The position numbers were made by a program, and so were the translations under genes. Of a stretch of 64,000 bases of DNA, positions 35,631 to 44,381 are shown in pieces; within the stretch, counting starts at the first letter, position 1; each line of letters starts with the position of its first letter. Source of the DNA: Butyricicoccus sp. (GTDB lineage Bacteria > Bacillota > Clostridia > Oscillospirales > Butyricicoccaceae); assembly GCA_020025755.1 (NCBI GenBank), contig JAHHRO010000001.1, forward strand, positions 1-64,000. The letters run 5' to 3'. The notes beneath the pieces were generated by a model. That model searched no databases, was not told the DNA's origin, and saw only the letters and a program-made list of their open reading frames with translations.

Positions 35631-36917
35631 TTACAACTGCTTCAAAATCGCATTGGTTTCCTGCTGGGTCTCGTACTTCACCTTTTCGATATCAATGGTC
35701 TTATATGCGCCGTCCTGATACAGCACCTTGCCGTCTACCATAGTGAGGCAAACATCTGATCCCTGCGCAGAATATACCAGATTGGTCGTCCAGTCATGCA
35801 CCGGAACCATCCACGGTGTATCAACATCAAGTACCGCAAGATCTGCCTTCATACCCACGCGCACAAAGCCGCTATCCATGCGTCCCTGCGACTGCATGCC
35901 GCTGATGGTTGCGGCGGCAAGTGCCTGTGCCGGCGTCACAACGGTCGGATCCTGCGATGCACCTTTATAAAGGTTTGCAAACAGGAAGATCTCTTTGAAT
36001 AGATTGAGGTTATTGTTAGATGCTACGCTGTCTGTGCCGAGTGCGACCCGTACACCGCTGCGGAGCATTTTGGGGACACGCGAAAATCCGCTTGCAAGCT
36101 TCATATTGCTGACAGGACACGCTGCAACGGTCACACCCTTGCGCGCCAGAATCTCGAAATCGTTTTCTTCCAGCCATACACAGTGTGCCGCCGTCGTGGG
36201 CTGATCGAACAGACCCAGCTTTTCAAAATATGCCGCTGGGGTCATACCGTGACGCTGCTTGCACTCCTCATGCTCCAACTTGGTCTCGGACAGATGGATA
36301 TGCACGCGACTGTTCGTCTGGGCTGCATGTTTTGCCAGCCCCTCGACCACCTTGGGCGTCGTGGTATACTCACCATGGATACACAGATCGATCTTGAGTC
36401 TGCCATCCCCTGTACCATGATAGCGTTCGAGCAGATCACAGTTGTCCCGATAGGCAGCCGTCTGCTCATAGTCACTGTCATCAAACACGGTCAGTCCGCG
36501 GCTCAGATTGCATTTGATGCCCGATTCCAGCACGGCATCCGCCATTGTTTGGCTGAAAAAGTACATATCGGTAAACGAGACCGTACCAAAGCGGAGCATT
36601 TCCGCGATCGCCAGCCGCGTAGCGGGTGCGACTGCCGCGTCGCTGAGTTTGTCCTCGAATGGGAAAATGCGTTCATTGAGCCAGTGCTGGAGCGACAGAT
36701 TTTCTCCATAGCCACGCAGCAAAGTCATCGGCGCGTGGGAATGAGCATTGACCAGCCCCGGCATAAGCAGCTTCCCTTTTCCAGCGTAGGACTCTCCCCA
36801 GTCGCCTTCTGGTTTTTCTGCGCCAATATAGGTGATCCGATCCCCCTTCACCCCTACATACTGCCCATGCAGCACGGTAAACTGATCGGTCAAAACGGAA
36901 ATATTTTCAAAAATCAT
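35631..36917 (-). CDS. mtaD: Amidohydrolase, 5'-methylthioadenosine/S-adenosylhomocysteine deaminase type
   Basis: The 428-residue TIM-barrel amidohydrolase has metal motifs NAHSHAPM, HGEYTTTP, HIHLSETKLEHEEC, AHCVWL and ALGTDSVASNN, the pattern of MTA/SAH deaminases of the TrzA/AtzA group. It likely deaminates S-adenosylhomocysteine, methylthioadenosine or adenosine; which is preferred cannot be told. AAAGGA lies 7 bp before the ATG. It is co-transcribed with purine nucleoside phosphorylase, which would use the inosine product. Confidence 0.82.
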   Translation of the reverse strand: MIFENISVLTDQFTVLHGQYVGVKGDRITYIGAEKPEGDWGESYAGKGKLLMPGLVNAHSHAPMTLLRGYGENLSLQHWLNERIFPFEDKLSDAAVAPATRLAIAEMLRFGTVSFTDMYFFSQTMADAVLESGIKCNLSRGLTVFDDSDYEQTAAYRDNCDLLERYHGTGDGRLKIDLCIHGEYTTTPKVVEGLAKHAAQTNSRVHIHLSETKLEHEECKQRHGMTPAAYFEKLGLFDQPTTAAHCVWLEENDFEILARKGVTVAACPVSNMKLASGFSRVPKMLRSGVRVALGTDSVASNNNLNLFKEIFLFANLYKGASQDPTVVTPAQALAAATISGMQSQGRMDSGFVRVGMKADLAVLDVDTPWMVPVHDWTTNLVYSAQGSDVCLTMVDGKVLYQDGAYKTIDIEKVKYETQQETNAILKQL

Positions 36918-37033
36918 TGCTTGATCCTTTCTTCTGATTGTCTTTGGTTTTCTTTACCAGCCTTTTCCTTATTATATACCGATCCTCGTATTTTTTCCAT
37001 GCTCTTTTTCTATCTCCCTCCGAAGTCCCAACC

Positions 37034-37063
37034 ATAAAAAAGGCTGTGGTGCAAACCACAGCC
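37034..37063 (-). terminator. Terminator of the spoIIGA-sigE operon
   Basis: The minus-strand transcript forms GGCTGTGG/CCACAGCC with a 6-nt loop, followed by TTTTTTATGG. It is the last of three tandem hairpins after sigE. Confidence 0.85.
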
Positions 37064-37065
37064 TG

Positions 37066-37220
37066 AGACTGTCGAAAAACTTCGACAGTCTTTCCAGGGG
37101 GATCTGATACCCCCATTTCGCGCCCGATGGCGTGGGTCGATGACAAAATCCAAGGCACATGTCCTTGGATCTTGAAGATTTTGGGTCTCTTCGCTCCAAT
37201 AAAAAAACAGTGAAAAGCTG
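37066..37220 (-). repeat. Dispersed intergenic repeat, copy A
   Basis: Read on the minus strand, this shares about 100 bp with copy B at high identity: CTTTTCRCTGTTTTTTTATT, then GGAGCRAAG, TTCAAGATCCAAGGACATGT, GCCTTGGATTTTG, and ATCGGGCGCGAAA. It continues into a GACTGTCGAAGTTTTT block shared, diverged, with copy C. It begins directly after the sigE stop codon. Confidence 0.85.
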
Positions 37221-37221
37221 C

Positions 37222-37929
37222 TCATACCCAGCGCAGCATATCCTTTTTCATGCGTGAGATAATACGCTTTTCCAGCCTTGAAATATAGGATTGTGAGATC
37301 CCCATGAGGTCTGCCACCTCTTTTTGGGTCATGCTCTGTCTGCCGTCCAACCCGAACCGCAGGGAAATGATCTGCTGTTCCCGCTTGGGCAGATGAGAGA
37401 GTGCCTGCCGCAGCAGCTGACGATCCACATCGTCCTCGATCGGACGGATCACGCTGTCAGGCTCTGTGCCCAAAATATCCGACAGCAAAAGCTCGTTTCC
37501 ATCCCAGTCAGATGACAGCGGCTCATCGAAAGAGATCTCTGTGCGCTGACCGGATACCTTGCGCAGATGCATCAAAATTTCGTTCTCAATACAGCGTGAG
37601 GCATAAGTCGCAAGTTTGACATTTTTATCGGTCTTATAGGTTCCGACTGCCTTGATCAGACCGATCGTACCAATCGAAATGAGATCCTCCATCCCGACTC
37701 CAGTATTTTCAAACTTACGCGCGATGTAGACCACAAGACGCAGATTATGTTCCACCAAGGTATCCCGCGCCTCTCGATCGCCCTCCATCAGCCTTGCAAT
37801 GCATGCGCTTTCTTCCTCTCCCACGAGTGGCGGCGGCAGGACTTCTGATCCGCCTATGTAATATATCCCATTGCCACAGACACTGCGCAGACGCTGTATC
37901 ATCCTGACGATCCACTGTTTCCACTCCAT
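37222..37929 (-). CDS. sigE: Sporulation sigma factor sigma-E (pro-form)
   Basis: The 235-residue protein is a group 3 sigma factor of the SigE/SigK type. It has a short N-terminal pro-sequence (about 25-30 residues, [14 protein letters not shown]), region 2 ([20 protein letters not shown] and [34 protein letters not shown]) and region 4 ([43 protein letters not shown]). In sporulation it is cleaved by SpoIIGA and drives the early mother-cell programme. AAAGGAG lies before the ATG. It follows spoIIGA by 13 bp. The usual neighbour sigG is not found downstream. Confidence 0.95.
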   Translation of the reverse strand: MEWKQWIVRMIQRLRSVCGNGIYYIGGSEVLPPPLVGEEESACIARLMEGDREARDTLVEHNLRLVVYIARKFENTGVGMEDLISIGTIGLIKAVGTYKTDKNVKLATYASRCIENEILMHLRKVSGQRTEISFDEPLSSDWDGNELLLSDILGTEPDSVIRPIEDDVDRQLLRQALSHLPKREQQIISLRFGLDGRQSMTQKEVADLMGISQSYISRLEKRIISRMKKDMLRWV

Positions 37930-37942
37930 CGCTGTTCTCCTT

Positions 37943-38797
37943 TCAAATCCCGATCAATCCGTCATACCGTCCGCCCGCAAAGCGATCGGCACTGATCGCC
38001 GCAAGCTGACACACGGTTTTCCCATCCTGTACCTGCACCTGATCTGGTCGAAACGCCAAAAGCAGTCCGCTGGACTGGCCAACCGCCCGATAGGGCAGCA
38101 GACAAAACCGCGTCCGCCACGCCTCAGGCAGACATGCCATCTGCACGCCTGCATTGTCCGCACGCAGACCATTGAGAACCCCAACAAGCTCCGCCGGAAA
38201 CAGCCGTGCCGCGGCATAACGATCAATAAGCAGAGCCGGTCTGCCACTGACCGGCTCACAGAGTGTGTTCCCTGTGTCGCAGAGCAGATGAAACACCGCA
38301 CGTTTTCCGGCAAACTCGATTTCCACCATCACGCTGGGTCGCTCACCGCCGTCTCGTCCGGCAGCCCCACGGAACAGCAGTCCGCTTGCGCACCAGCAAA
38401 GGAGCGCGGCCGGCACGACGATCCGAAGCGGAACATCCAGATAATACATCCCGTTGACACGCAGAACCGCTCCGGTCGCCTGTCCCAAAGCCATGACCGC
38501 CCCTGCACACGCACAGGAGACCAACGCAAACACCACCTCGATCCGTATGAGCCGCCCCTTGCATTCCGAAAACACCAGTGCCACCATTGCCGCCCCTGCC
38601 ACAAGCTCACAGCTCCAATGCTGCAAAAACACCGTTGCCGGAAGCACTGCACAGACGGCATAAACCGCCCCCAGCACCGCCCCAAAAAGCAGTCTGGGAC
38701 GCGGCGTGAACACACCTGCGATCCGTGCTGTTGCAAGCAGCAGCAGATAGTCCATCGCCAAATTGATGAGTGCCAGTACATCCAGATAAATGACCAT
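37943..38797 (-). CDS. spoIIGA: SpoIIGA, sigma-E processing peptidase
   Basis: The 284-residue protein has five or so N-terminal transmembrane helices ([20 protein letters not shown] onward). A cytosolic aspartic-protease-like domain follows, with the motif LLCDTGNTL, whose aspartate is catalytic in B. subtilis SpoIIGA. It cleaves pro-sigma-E after a signal from the forespore. I start it at 38797 (MVIYLDV) with GGGAGGG 5 bp upstream; the reading frame runs 59 codons further but crosses the promoter and repeat copy B. The layout spoIIGA-sigE is the standard spoIIG operon. Confidence 0.93.
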   Translation of the reverse strand: MVIYLDVLALINLAMDYLLLLATARIAGVFTPRPRLLFGAVLGAVYAVCAVLPATVFLQHWSCELVAGAAMVALVFSECKGRLIRIEVVFALVSCACAGAVMALGQATGAVLRVNGMYYLDVPLRIVVPAALLCWCASGLLFRGAAGRDGGERPSVMVEIEFAGKRAVFHLLCDTGNTLCEPVSGRPALLIDRYAAARLFPAELVGVLNGLRADNAGVQMACLPEAWRTRFCLLPYRAVGQSSGLLLAFRPDQVQVQDGKTVCQLAAISADRFAGGRYDGLIGI

Positions 38798-38819
38798 GGC
38801 GTCCCTCCCCTGTTGTTCT

Positions 38820-38853
38820 ATCTTAACAGAGACCGGCAGAAAATTTTGTCCAA
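38820..38853 (-). promoter_or_regulatory. Candidate Spo0A-dependent spoIIG promoter
   Basis: On the minus strand TTGGAC (38853-38848) and TAAGAT (38825-38820) are separated by 22 bp. A Spo0A-box-like TTGTCCAA (7 of 8 to TTGTCGAA) covers the -35 on the opposite strand (38846-38853). The B. subtilis spoIIG promoter is known for the same unusual 22-bp spacing and 0A boxes near -35. Confidence 0.55.
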
Positions 38854-38866
38854 AGTACGGACAGCC

Positions 38867-38895
38867 AAAAAAATCCCCCGTTTGCCAAACGGGGG
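38867..38895 (-). terminator. Terminator of the SLH-protein gene
   Basis: The minus-strand transcript forms CCCCCGTTT/AAACGGGGG around 3 nt, followed by ATTTTTTTGG. It lies about 140 bp past the SLH stop, beyond repeat copy B. Confidence 0.85.
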
Positions 38896-38896
38896 A

Positions 38897-39038
38897 TTCA
38901 GCTTGTAGAAAAAGGCTTTTCGCTGTTTTTTTATTGGAGCAAAGCGACTTTAAATTTTCAAGATCCAAGGACATGTGCCTTGGATTTTGCCCTCGACCCG
39001 CGCTATCGGGCGCGAAACCGAGGGATTTTCTATCAGAT
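38897..39038 (+). repeat. Dispersed intergenic repeat, copy B
   Basis: Oriented on the plus strand, opposite to copy A. It begins TTCAGCTTG, carries the shared GCTGTTTTTTTATTGGAGC and TTCAAGATCCAAGGACATGT blocks, and ends ATCGGGCGCGAAA plus TATCAGATC. The last block overlaps the final codons and stop of the SLH gene. With copy A it brackets sigE-spoIIGA as an inverted pair about 1.7 kb apart. Confidence 0.85.
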
Positions 39039-40883
39039 CAAAGAGATAGGAGCCGAGAGTGTTTTTCCATTGGAGAGCAGTATGGTGATCGTCATACCGC
39101 CGCGTTTTCCCTGACTCAATGCAAGCAATGCATCTCGTTTGAGCACAATCTGACTGCCTATGATATTGTACTGCCCCGGCATGGCAAGCTGTACATCATC
39201 TATCAGCACAGCCTGCACTACGACTTCATGCCCGATATCCAGTCCGACCATCACATCTCGGTTCGCAATGTGTCCGGGTGTCACGCTGAACTGCAGATTC
39301 TGCCCCAGATCATCCTGCACCCGATTGTTCACATTGTTTCCCGGTGTTGGGATCTCAGAGCCTCCGGTGAAATGGATCACGGCTGTAGGATTGACGCCTG
39401 TACTCATGATGACCTGCAAGGTATGTGCGCCATTGGGAAGCCCCTGAAAAGCAGGCGCAAGCAAGCGAATGGAGCCCGTCACCGCATCATAAAGATAATC
39501 GGTCCCGCTTTGCAGCATCCGCTCAGCCAGCATGACCGAGCGCACTGCCGCCTTATCATCAGATTTGATGGAGAACACAGCCTCTCCCACTGCACTCATC
39601 TGCAAGGTTCCTGGGGTCAGGGTATGATTCGCCTGCGTACGATCGGTGGATACTTTGGCACCCTTGATGGTTGCCGATACGCCCTTATGGAAAGAGTAGG
39701 TCGCAGGTTCGATGGAGGACACTGCACCAGAGGATGCAAAGACAGCATTCTGGATCGTACCGCTGCCCTCGATGGCGGATGCGCCCTTAACAGTCAGCGA
39801 CTGGATATACGCGCCCGGTGCTGTGATCAGGCGATTTTTTCCGGTCAGCGTCACGTCTGCAAAGCGTCCATTCAGTGTCACCGGTGTGTTTTTATCTCCT
39901 GTGACGCTGATTTTTTGGAATCCCTGCGCACCAGGCTGTAAATTTGTCTGGATCAGATGCGCCGTGCTTGCCGCCCTGACCTGCGCAATGCTGCTCATCC
40001 CAGCCGATGTCACCTTGATCTCACGTCCGGTAAACGGAGACTGGATATAGAGATCTCCTGCCTGTACATTGTTCAGCTGGACATTGCCGCCTGCTACGAT
40101 CAAACGCCCCTTGACCGTTACATGATCGAGCGTCACTGCTTGCTGATTCAGCCCTTCGCTCAGATACAGATTGCCCGGCACTGTGATCCCAGTCAAGCTG
40201 GACGGCGTGCTGACGGTCACATTCTTGGTATCGCGGTTGAGCGATGTACTATTATAAGAGCCGCCCTCCTGATTCAAAATAGTTCCCGTAAAGAAATACA
40301 GGATCTTCGCCGCCTCAGCACGCGTCACGCTGCGCTGCGGCTGAAATGTATTGTTGCTGTATCCGGCGATATACCCATTATCCAAGCCCCATTTGATATA
40401 GGGCGCACTCCATGAGGCGATCTTGGAGCGGTCAGAAAATTTAAGCCTGTCAGACTTGACCGATTCTGTATCGATCTTGCACAGGCGTCCTAAAATCGTG
40501 ATCGCCTGCTCACGCGTGATATCCTTTTCCGGTGCCATCTGTGTTTTGGACAGACCTGAAATATATCCATATTTCACGGCAATGCGCACCGACTGATAAT
40601 ACCACTGATCCTTGGGTACATCTTTATATTTACTGATATCCGCTTCTTCTGTAAAACCAAATGCCCGATTGATATATCGCATAAATTCCGCGCGGGAGAT
40701 GGCCGTTGTCGGGGTATATTGTCCCCTGCCGTTTGGATTGATGATCCCATGTGCGTTCAGGGAACGGAAATACGGTTCCGACCAATGACCTGTGATATCA
40801 TCCGATACCGCACAGGCAGCCGAACCGATACAATGCACCGCAATCAACAGACACAACAGACTGCGGACAAACTTTTTCAGCAT
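39033..40883 (-). CDS. Surface protein with three SLH domains
   Basis: The 616-residue protein starts at 40883 (MLKKFVRSLLCLL, GAGG 8 bp upstream) with a signal peptide. Three S-layer-homology domains occupy about residues 30-215 (DITGHWSEPYFRSL..., FKDVPKDQWYY-type, SKIASWSAPYIKWGLDNGYIAGYSNNTF). A Ser/Thr-rich beta-strand region of about 400 residues then repeats V-T-L-x-G-x-type strands and may form a beta-helix. SLH domains bind secondary cell-wall polymers, so it is anchored to the wall. Function beyond that is unknown. The stop codon lies in repeat copy B, so the final few residues may derive from the repeat. Confidence 0.88.
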   Translation of the reverse strand: MLKKFVRSLLCLLIAVHCIGSAACAVSDDITGHWSEPYFRSLNAHGIINPNGRGQYTPTTAISRAEFMRYINRAFGFTEEADISKYKDVPKDQWYYQSVRIAVKYGYISGLSKTQMAPEKDITREQAITILGRLCKIDTESVKSDRLKFSDRSKIASWSAPYIKWGLDNGYIAGYSNNTFQPQRSVTRAEAAKILYFFTGTILNQEGGSYNSTSLNRDTKNVTVSTPSSLTGITVPGNLYLSEGLNQQAVTLDHVTVKGRLIVAGGNVQLNNVQAGDLYIQSPFTGREIKVTSAGMSSIAQVRAASTAHLIQTNLQPGAQGFQKISVTGDKNTPVTLNGRFADVTLTGKNRLITAPGAYIQSLTVKGASAIEGSGTIQNAVFASSGAVSSIEPATYSFHKGVSATIKGAKVSTDRTQANHTLTPGTLQMSAVGEAVFSIKSDDKAAVRSVMLAERMLQSGTDYLYDAVTGSIRLLAPAFQGLPNGAHTLQVIMSTGVNPTAVIHFTGGSEIPTPGNNVNNRVQDDLGQNLQFSVTPGHIANRDVMVGLDIGHEVVVQAVLIDDVQLAMPGQYNIIGSQIVLKRDALLALSQGKRGGMTITILLSNGKTLSAPISLI

Positions 40884-40950
40884 AGTTTTTTCCTCTCTTT
40901 CTGCATGTCTGTTATTATACCAGCTTTTCCCCCACATTTCCAGTCCCACT

Positions 40951-41754
40951 TCATTTACTGCGTGTATATCGAATGAATTGCCGTCCTTTTCGGCTCATTC
41001 CGCCAAATTCCAGCACTTTCGCGCGTCCCAATCCACGGGCAGTGATCTGATCGCCTGCCGCGATATCGGCGTCCGGTTTGAGACACTGCATATGGTTGAG
41101 GAATACTGTCCCTTTGGCGATCCGTTCCTGCATCTGCGCACGGGAGAGTCGGAATGCCAGTGCCGCCACGCTGTCCAAGCGCAGGGATGCGACCGACCCT
41201 TCCCCAACTTCCTCCTCAGCCTCGGGCAGTACAAAGGAATCGACCGGCACGCGTTCCAGCAGGATACGTTTACGCCCTGCGCGCAGGAAATTCATCTCGA
41301 TAAAGCCTGCCATATCCTCCGTCACAAAGAGATCCGCTCCTGTGGAAGTCAGGATGATATCCCCCACGACCGCCCGCTCGATACCAAGTCCCATGAGCGC
41401 ACCCAAATAATCGCGGTGAGTCAGCGTATCTGCCGGACTTTTGGCTGCACGCAGCAAGACCAGTGGGCATTGCTCTGAAGAAACTGCATCCTCCGCTGTC
41501 AGATAGTCAGGCAGGAACAATGCCATCACACGCTCAGCGTCCGGATACCCACCCCAAAAGACAGTTTGTCCAGTAAGACCCACTTGATGCACAGCCTGTG
41601 TACAAAGTGTGCGTTCGCGCAGATCCAAAAAACGCGTATGCGTCAGATAGGCGCGTTCCTGACTGACCGCAAAGCGGTCAAACAGCTGCTTGAGCAGCAA
41701 TTTATCTTCCGGTGTCTTGGCGAGTGCCGCGATCACCTGTTCCTGTGTTTTCAT
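40951..41754 (-). CDS. YlmH-type S4-domain RNA-binding protein
   Basis: The 267-residue protein matches YlmH: an N-terminal RNA-binding-like domain (WGGYPDAERVMALFLPDY), a middle segment with ALMGLGIERAVVGDI, and a C-terminal S4 domain (LRLDSVAALAFRLSRAQMQERI, KPDADIAAGDQITARGLGR). In B. subtilis YlmH lies in the division cluster and rescues stalled ribosomes; here it stands apart from ftsZ. I start it at 41754 (MKTQEQV), with AGGAGA 9 bp upstream, instead of a much longer frame without a Shine-Dalgarno. Confidence 0.87.
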   Translation of the reverse strand: MKTQEQVIAALAKTPEDKLLLKQLFDRFAVSQERAYLTHTRFLDLRERTLCTQAVHQVGLTGQTVFWGGYPDAERVMALFLPDYLTAEDAVSSEQCPLVLLRAAKSPADTLTHRDYLGALMGLGIERAVVGDIILTSTGADLFVTEDMAGFIEMNFLRAGRKRILLERVPVDSFVLPEAEEEVGEGSVASLRLDSVAALAFRLSRAQMQERIAKGTVFLNHMQCLKPDADIAAGDQITARGLGRAKVLEFGGMSRKGRQFIRYTRSK

Positions 41755-41852
41755 ATAATGGATTCTCCTATTTTTTGAAGTCATGATGCAGATACTGCAT
41801 CTGCTGTTTGCATGTATCCATACACCTGCTATAATAAAAGAAAAAAGGATGT

Positions 41853-42680
41853 ATGGCTGATATGAATGATACCCTGACCGCTGCACAGATCACCGCCGAC
41901 TTACGCACCAAGCGGCTTGGACATGTGCTTACCATTTTGCCCTGTACCGATTCCACCAACACCCAGCTCAAAAACAGCTATGCGGATGTTCCCGAGGGCT
42001 TTGTCCTGCTTGCCGAGCAGCAGACCGCCGGACGCGGACGACTGGGGCGGCAGTTCGTCTCCCCCAAAGGAGATGGATTGTATCTCTCCCTTGTTCTGCG
42101 TCCACAGCGCACACCGGAGCAGCTTTCCCTGCTGACGCCGCTTGCCGCCGTTGCCGTCTGTGAAGCCCTCGAAACACTGTGTAAGGTCTCCCCCTCCATC
42201 AAATGGGTCAATGATATTTTATTGGCTGACCACAAGATCTGCGGCATCCTGACCGAATCCTGTGGTTTCTCGTCCGGCGGCTGTCCTGATCGCTATATCG
42301 TCGGTATTGGACTCAACCTGCGATTCGACCGCACGACCTATCCGGAGCTTGCGCCCATCGCTGGTGGACTTTCCGATACCATTCCTGTCCTCCCCACGCG
42401 CGCCCAACTTACCGCCGCGATCCTGAACGCATTTGAGCCATGGTATGATGCCCTGCTTGCTGGGAAAACTACCGATCTGCAACAGGCTTACCGTGCGCGG
42501 CTTGGCTGTTTGGGGCAGGCTGTGACCGTCCATACGGGCACGGTCTCGTATCCTGCGGTCTGCACCGATCTGACCGCAGAGGGCAACCTGATCGTGCGCG
42601 ACATGCAAGGAATGCCGCACATCCTGCAAGCAGGCGAAATCAGCATCCGCAAGCCTAACGATCACACACTCTCCTTATAA
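41853..42680 (+). CDS. birA: Biotin-[acetyl-CoA-carboxylase] ligase, without DNA-binding domain
   Basis: The 275-residue protein has the biotin protein ligase core: DSTNTQLK, the biotinyl-AMP loop QQTAGRGRLGRQF, LRPQRTPEQLSLLTPLAAVAV, KWVNDILLADHKICGILTES and a C-terminal SH3-like domain (GCLGQAVTVHTG, TAEGNLIVRD). It attaches biotin to carrier proteins. The usual N-terminal winged helix of the BirA repressor is missing, so it is a group I, non-regulatory ligase. A TTTGCA-17-TATAAT promoter lies just upstream. A second ATG three codons in is a possible alternative start. Confidence 0.92.
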   Translation: MADMNDTLTAAQITADLRTKRLGHVLTILPCTDSTNTQLKNSYADVPEGFVLLAEQQTAGRGRLGRQFVSPKGDGLYLSLVLRPQRTPEQLSLLTPLAAVAVCEALETLCKVSPSIKWVNDILLADHKICGILTESCGFSSGGCPDRYIVGIGLNLRFDRTTYPELAPIAGGLSDTIPVLPTRAQLTAAILNAFEPWYDALLAGKTTDLQQAYRARLGCLGQAVTVHTGTVSYPAVCTDLTAEGNLIVRDMQGMPHILQAGEISIRKPNDHTLSL

Positions 42681-42717
42681 AAAAAGGACTCCTGACCATT
42701 GGACAGGGGTCCTTTTT
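42681..42717. terminator. Bidirectional terminator between birA and the RNase J gene
   Basis: AAAAAGGAC-CCTG/CAGG-GTCCTTTTT with a 9-nt loop, between convergent genes, with T runs on both strands. Confidence 0.85.
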
Positions 42718-42722
42718 CCATC

Positions 42723-44381
42723 TTACACTTCCATAATGATCGGCAGGATCATCGGACTGCGCTTGGTTTTCTTAAAGAGATAATTGCTGAGCGCACTTTT
42801 CAGTGCGGACTTGATCCCATTCCAATCGCGTACCCCTTCATCGAGGCAGCGATCAAGCGTCATCTGCGACTGTATGCGCAGTTCTTCCATCAGGTCCTCC
42901 GCTTCACGCACATAAATGAAGCCGCGCGAAACGATATCAGGGCCTGCGATGACAACACCGCTTTCCTGATCGATGGTCACAACAACGATGAGCAGACCAT
43001 CCTCGGACAGATGCTTCCGATCGCGCAGAACGGCTGCACCGACATCACCCACACCCAGTCCATCGATGAGGACACGTCCTGCCGGCACGAGCGGTGCCAG
43101 ATGTGCTGAGCGTTCATCGATCTCGACCGGACGACCGATCTCGGTCACAAGGATATTTGCCGGATCGACACCCATTTCTTCCGCCAGTGCTGCATGCTTT
43201 TGCAGCATACGATGCTCACCATGCACGGGAATAAAGTATTTCGGTCGGCACAGACCAAGCATCAGCTTCTGTTCCTCCTGACATGCATGCCCTGAAACAT
43301 GGATCGCTGCATTGCGGTCGTAGATGACCTCTGCACCCTTGCGGTACAGCTCATTGACCATATTGGAGACCGCCTTTTCATTTCCCGGGATCGCAGAAGC
43401 TGCGATGAGGATACGGTCACCCGTCACGACCTCGACCTGCTTGTGGCTGGAATACGCCATACGGTAGAGCGCAGACATGGTCTCTCCCTGCGATCCGGTG
43501 GAAACGATGCACAGCTTATTGCGCGGATAGCGGTTGATGGTATTGACATCGATCAGCACCTTGCCATCATCATGCAGGTATCCAAGTTCCATGGCAACCT
43601 GTGTGATCTTTTCCATGCTGCGTCCGCATACCGCGACCTTACGCCCAAACCGCGCCGCAATATCCAGGATCTGCTGCAAACGGCTGATGTTGGAGGCAAA
43701 GGTTGCAATGATGATACGCTGATCACAGTTCTTGAAGAAATTCTCCATAGACTGTCCTACAACCTTTTCACTCGGGGTGTATCCGCTGCGCTCTACATTG
43801 GTAGAGTCGCTCATCAGCGCAAGTACACCCTCCTTGCCAAGCTCACCAAAGCGTGCAAGGTCGATCATATCGCCGCTGACAGGTGTCAAGTCAACCTTAA
43901 AGTCACCTGTATGGATGACCGTACCCAGCGGTGTGCGGATCGCAAGTGCAACGGAATCAGCGATCGAGTGGTTGGTGTGGATAAACTCAACGGTAAAGCA
44001 GCCGACCTTTATGACATCTCCTGCGCGCACGGTTTTCATGCGTACCTTTTCCGGCATGCGATGCTCTGCGAGCTTGGTTTCGATGATGCCGCAGGTCAGG
44101 CGGGTGGCATAGATGGGCGCATTCACTTCACGCAGGACATAGGGGATCGCACCGATGTGATCCTCGTGCCCATGCGTAATGAGATACGCGCGCACTTTAC
44201 GCTGATTCCGCTTGAGATAGGAGATATCCGGAATGACCAGATCGACACCCAGCATATCATCATCTGGAAATGCCAGTCCACAGTCGATGACAACGATATC
44301 ATTGCCATACTCGATCAGGGTCATGTTTTTACCGATCTCGTTGAGTCCGCCAAGCGGTATGATCTTCAATTTTTCTTTCAT
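42723..44381 (-). CDS. rnj: Ribonuclease J
   Basis: The 552-residue protein has a metallo-beta-lactamase core with LITHGHEDHIGAIPYVL and HTGDFKVD, the beta-CASP domain (YSSHKQVEVVTGDR, VSGHACQEEQKLMLGL, HGEHRML) and the C-terminal domain of RNase J (EDGLLIVVVTIDQ, SRGFIYVREAEDLME). RNase J is both a 5' exonuclease and an endonuclease central to mRNA turnover in Firmicutes. Length is typical. Only one J-type gene is in the window. A TATAAT box (44427-44422) lies 40 bp upstream of the ATG. Confidence 0.95.
   Translation of the reverse strand: MKEKLKIIPLGGLNEIGKNMTLIEYGNDIVVIDCGLAFPDDDMLGVDLVIPDISYLKRNQRKVRAYLITHGHEDHIGAIPYVLREVNAPIYATRLTCGIIETKLAEHRMPEKVRMKTVRAGDVIKVGCFTVEFIHTNHSIADSVALAIRTPLGTVIHTGDFKVDLTPVSGDMIDLARFGELGKEGVLALMSDSTNVERSGYTPSEKVVGQSMENFFKNCDQRIIIATFASNISRLQQILDIAARFGRKVAVCGRSMEKITQVAMELGYLHDDGKVLIDVNTINRYPRNKLCIVSTGSQGETMSALYRMAYSSHKQVEVVTGDRILIAASAIPGNEKAVSNMVNELYRKGAEVIYDRNAAIHVSGHACQEEQKLMLGLCRPKYFIPVHGEHRMLQKHAALAEEMGVDPANILVTEIGRPVEIDERSAHLAPLVPAGRVLIDGLGVGDVGAAVLRDRKHLSEDGLLIVVVTIDQESGVVIAGPDIVSRGFIYVREAEDLMEELRIQSQMTLDRCLDEGVRDWNGIKSALKSALSNYLFKKTKRSPMILPIIMEV

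Larger units (their letters stand above)
36918..37221. other. Intergenic region rich in hairpins and a dispersed repeat
   Basis: Between the sigE stop and the amidohydrolase start lie three stacked hairpins read on the minus strand: GGGGG.../...CCCCC at 37097-37114, GACTGTCG/CGACAGTC at 37067-37090, and the sigE terminator at 37036-37063. Repeat copy A also lies here. No gene is seen. Confidence 0.7.

Noticed and set aside
38798..38974. A 59-codon N-terminal extension of spoIIGA
   Set aside because: It crosses repeat copy B, the SLH terminator and the spoIIG promoter; the membrane protein starts naturally at 38797 behind GGGAGGG.
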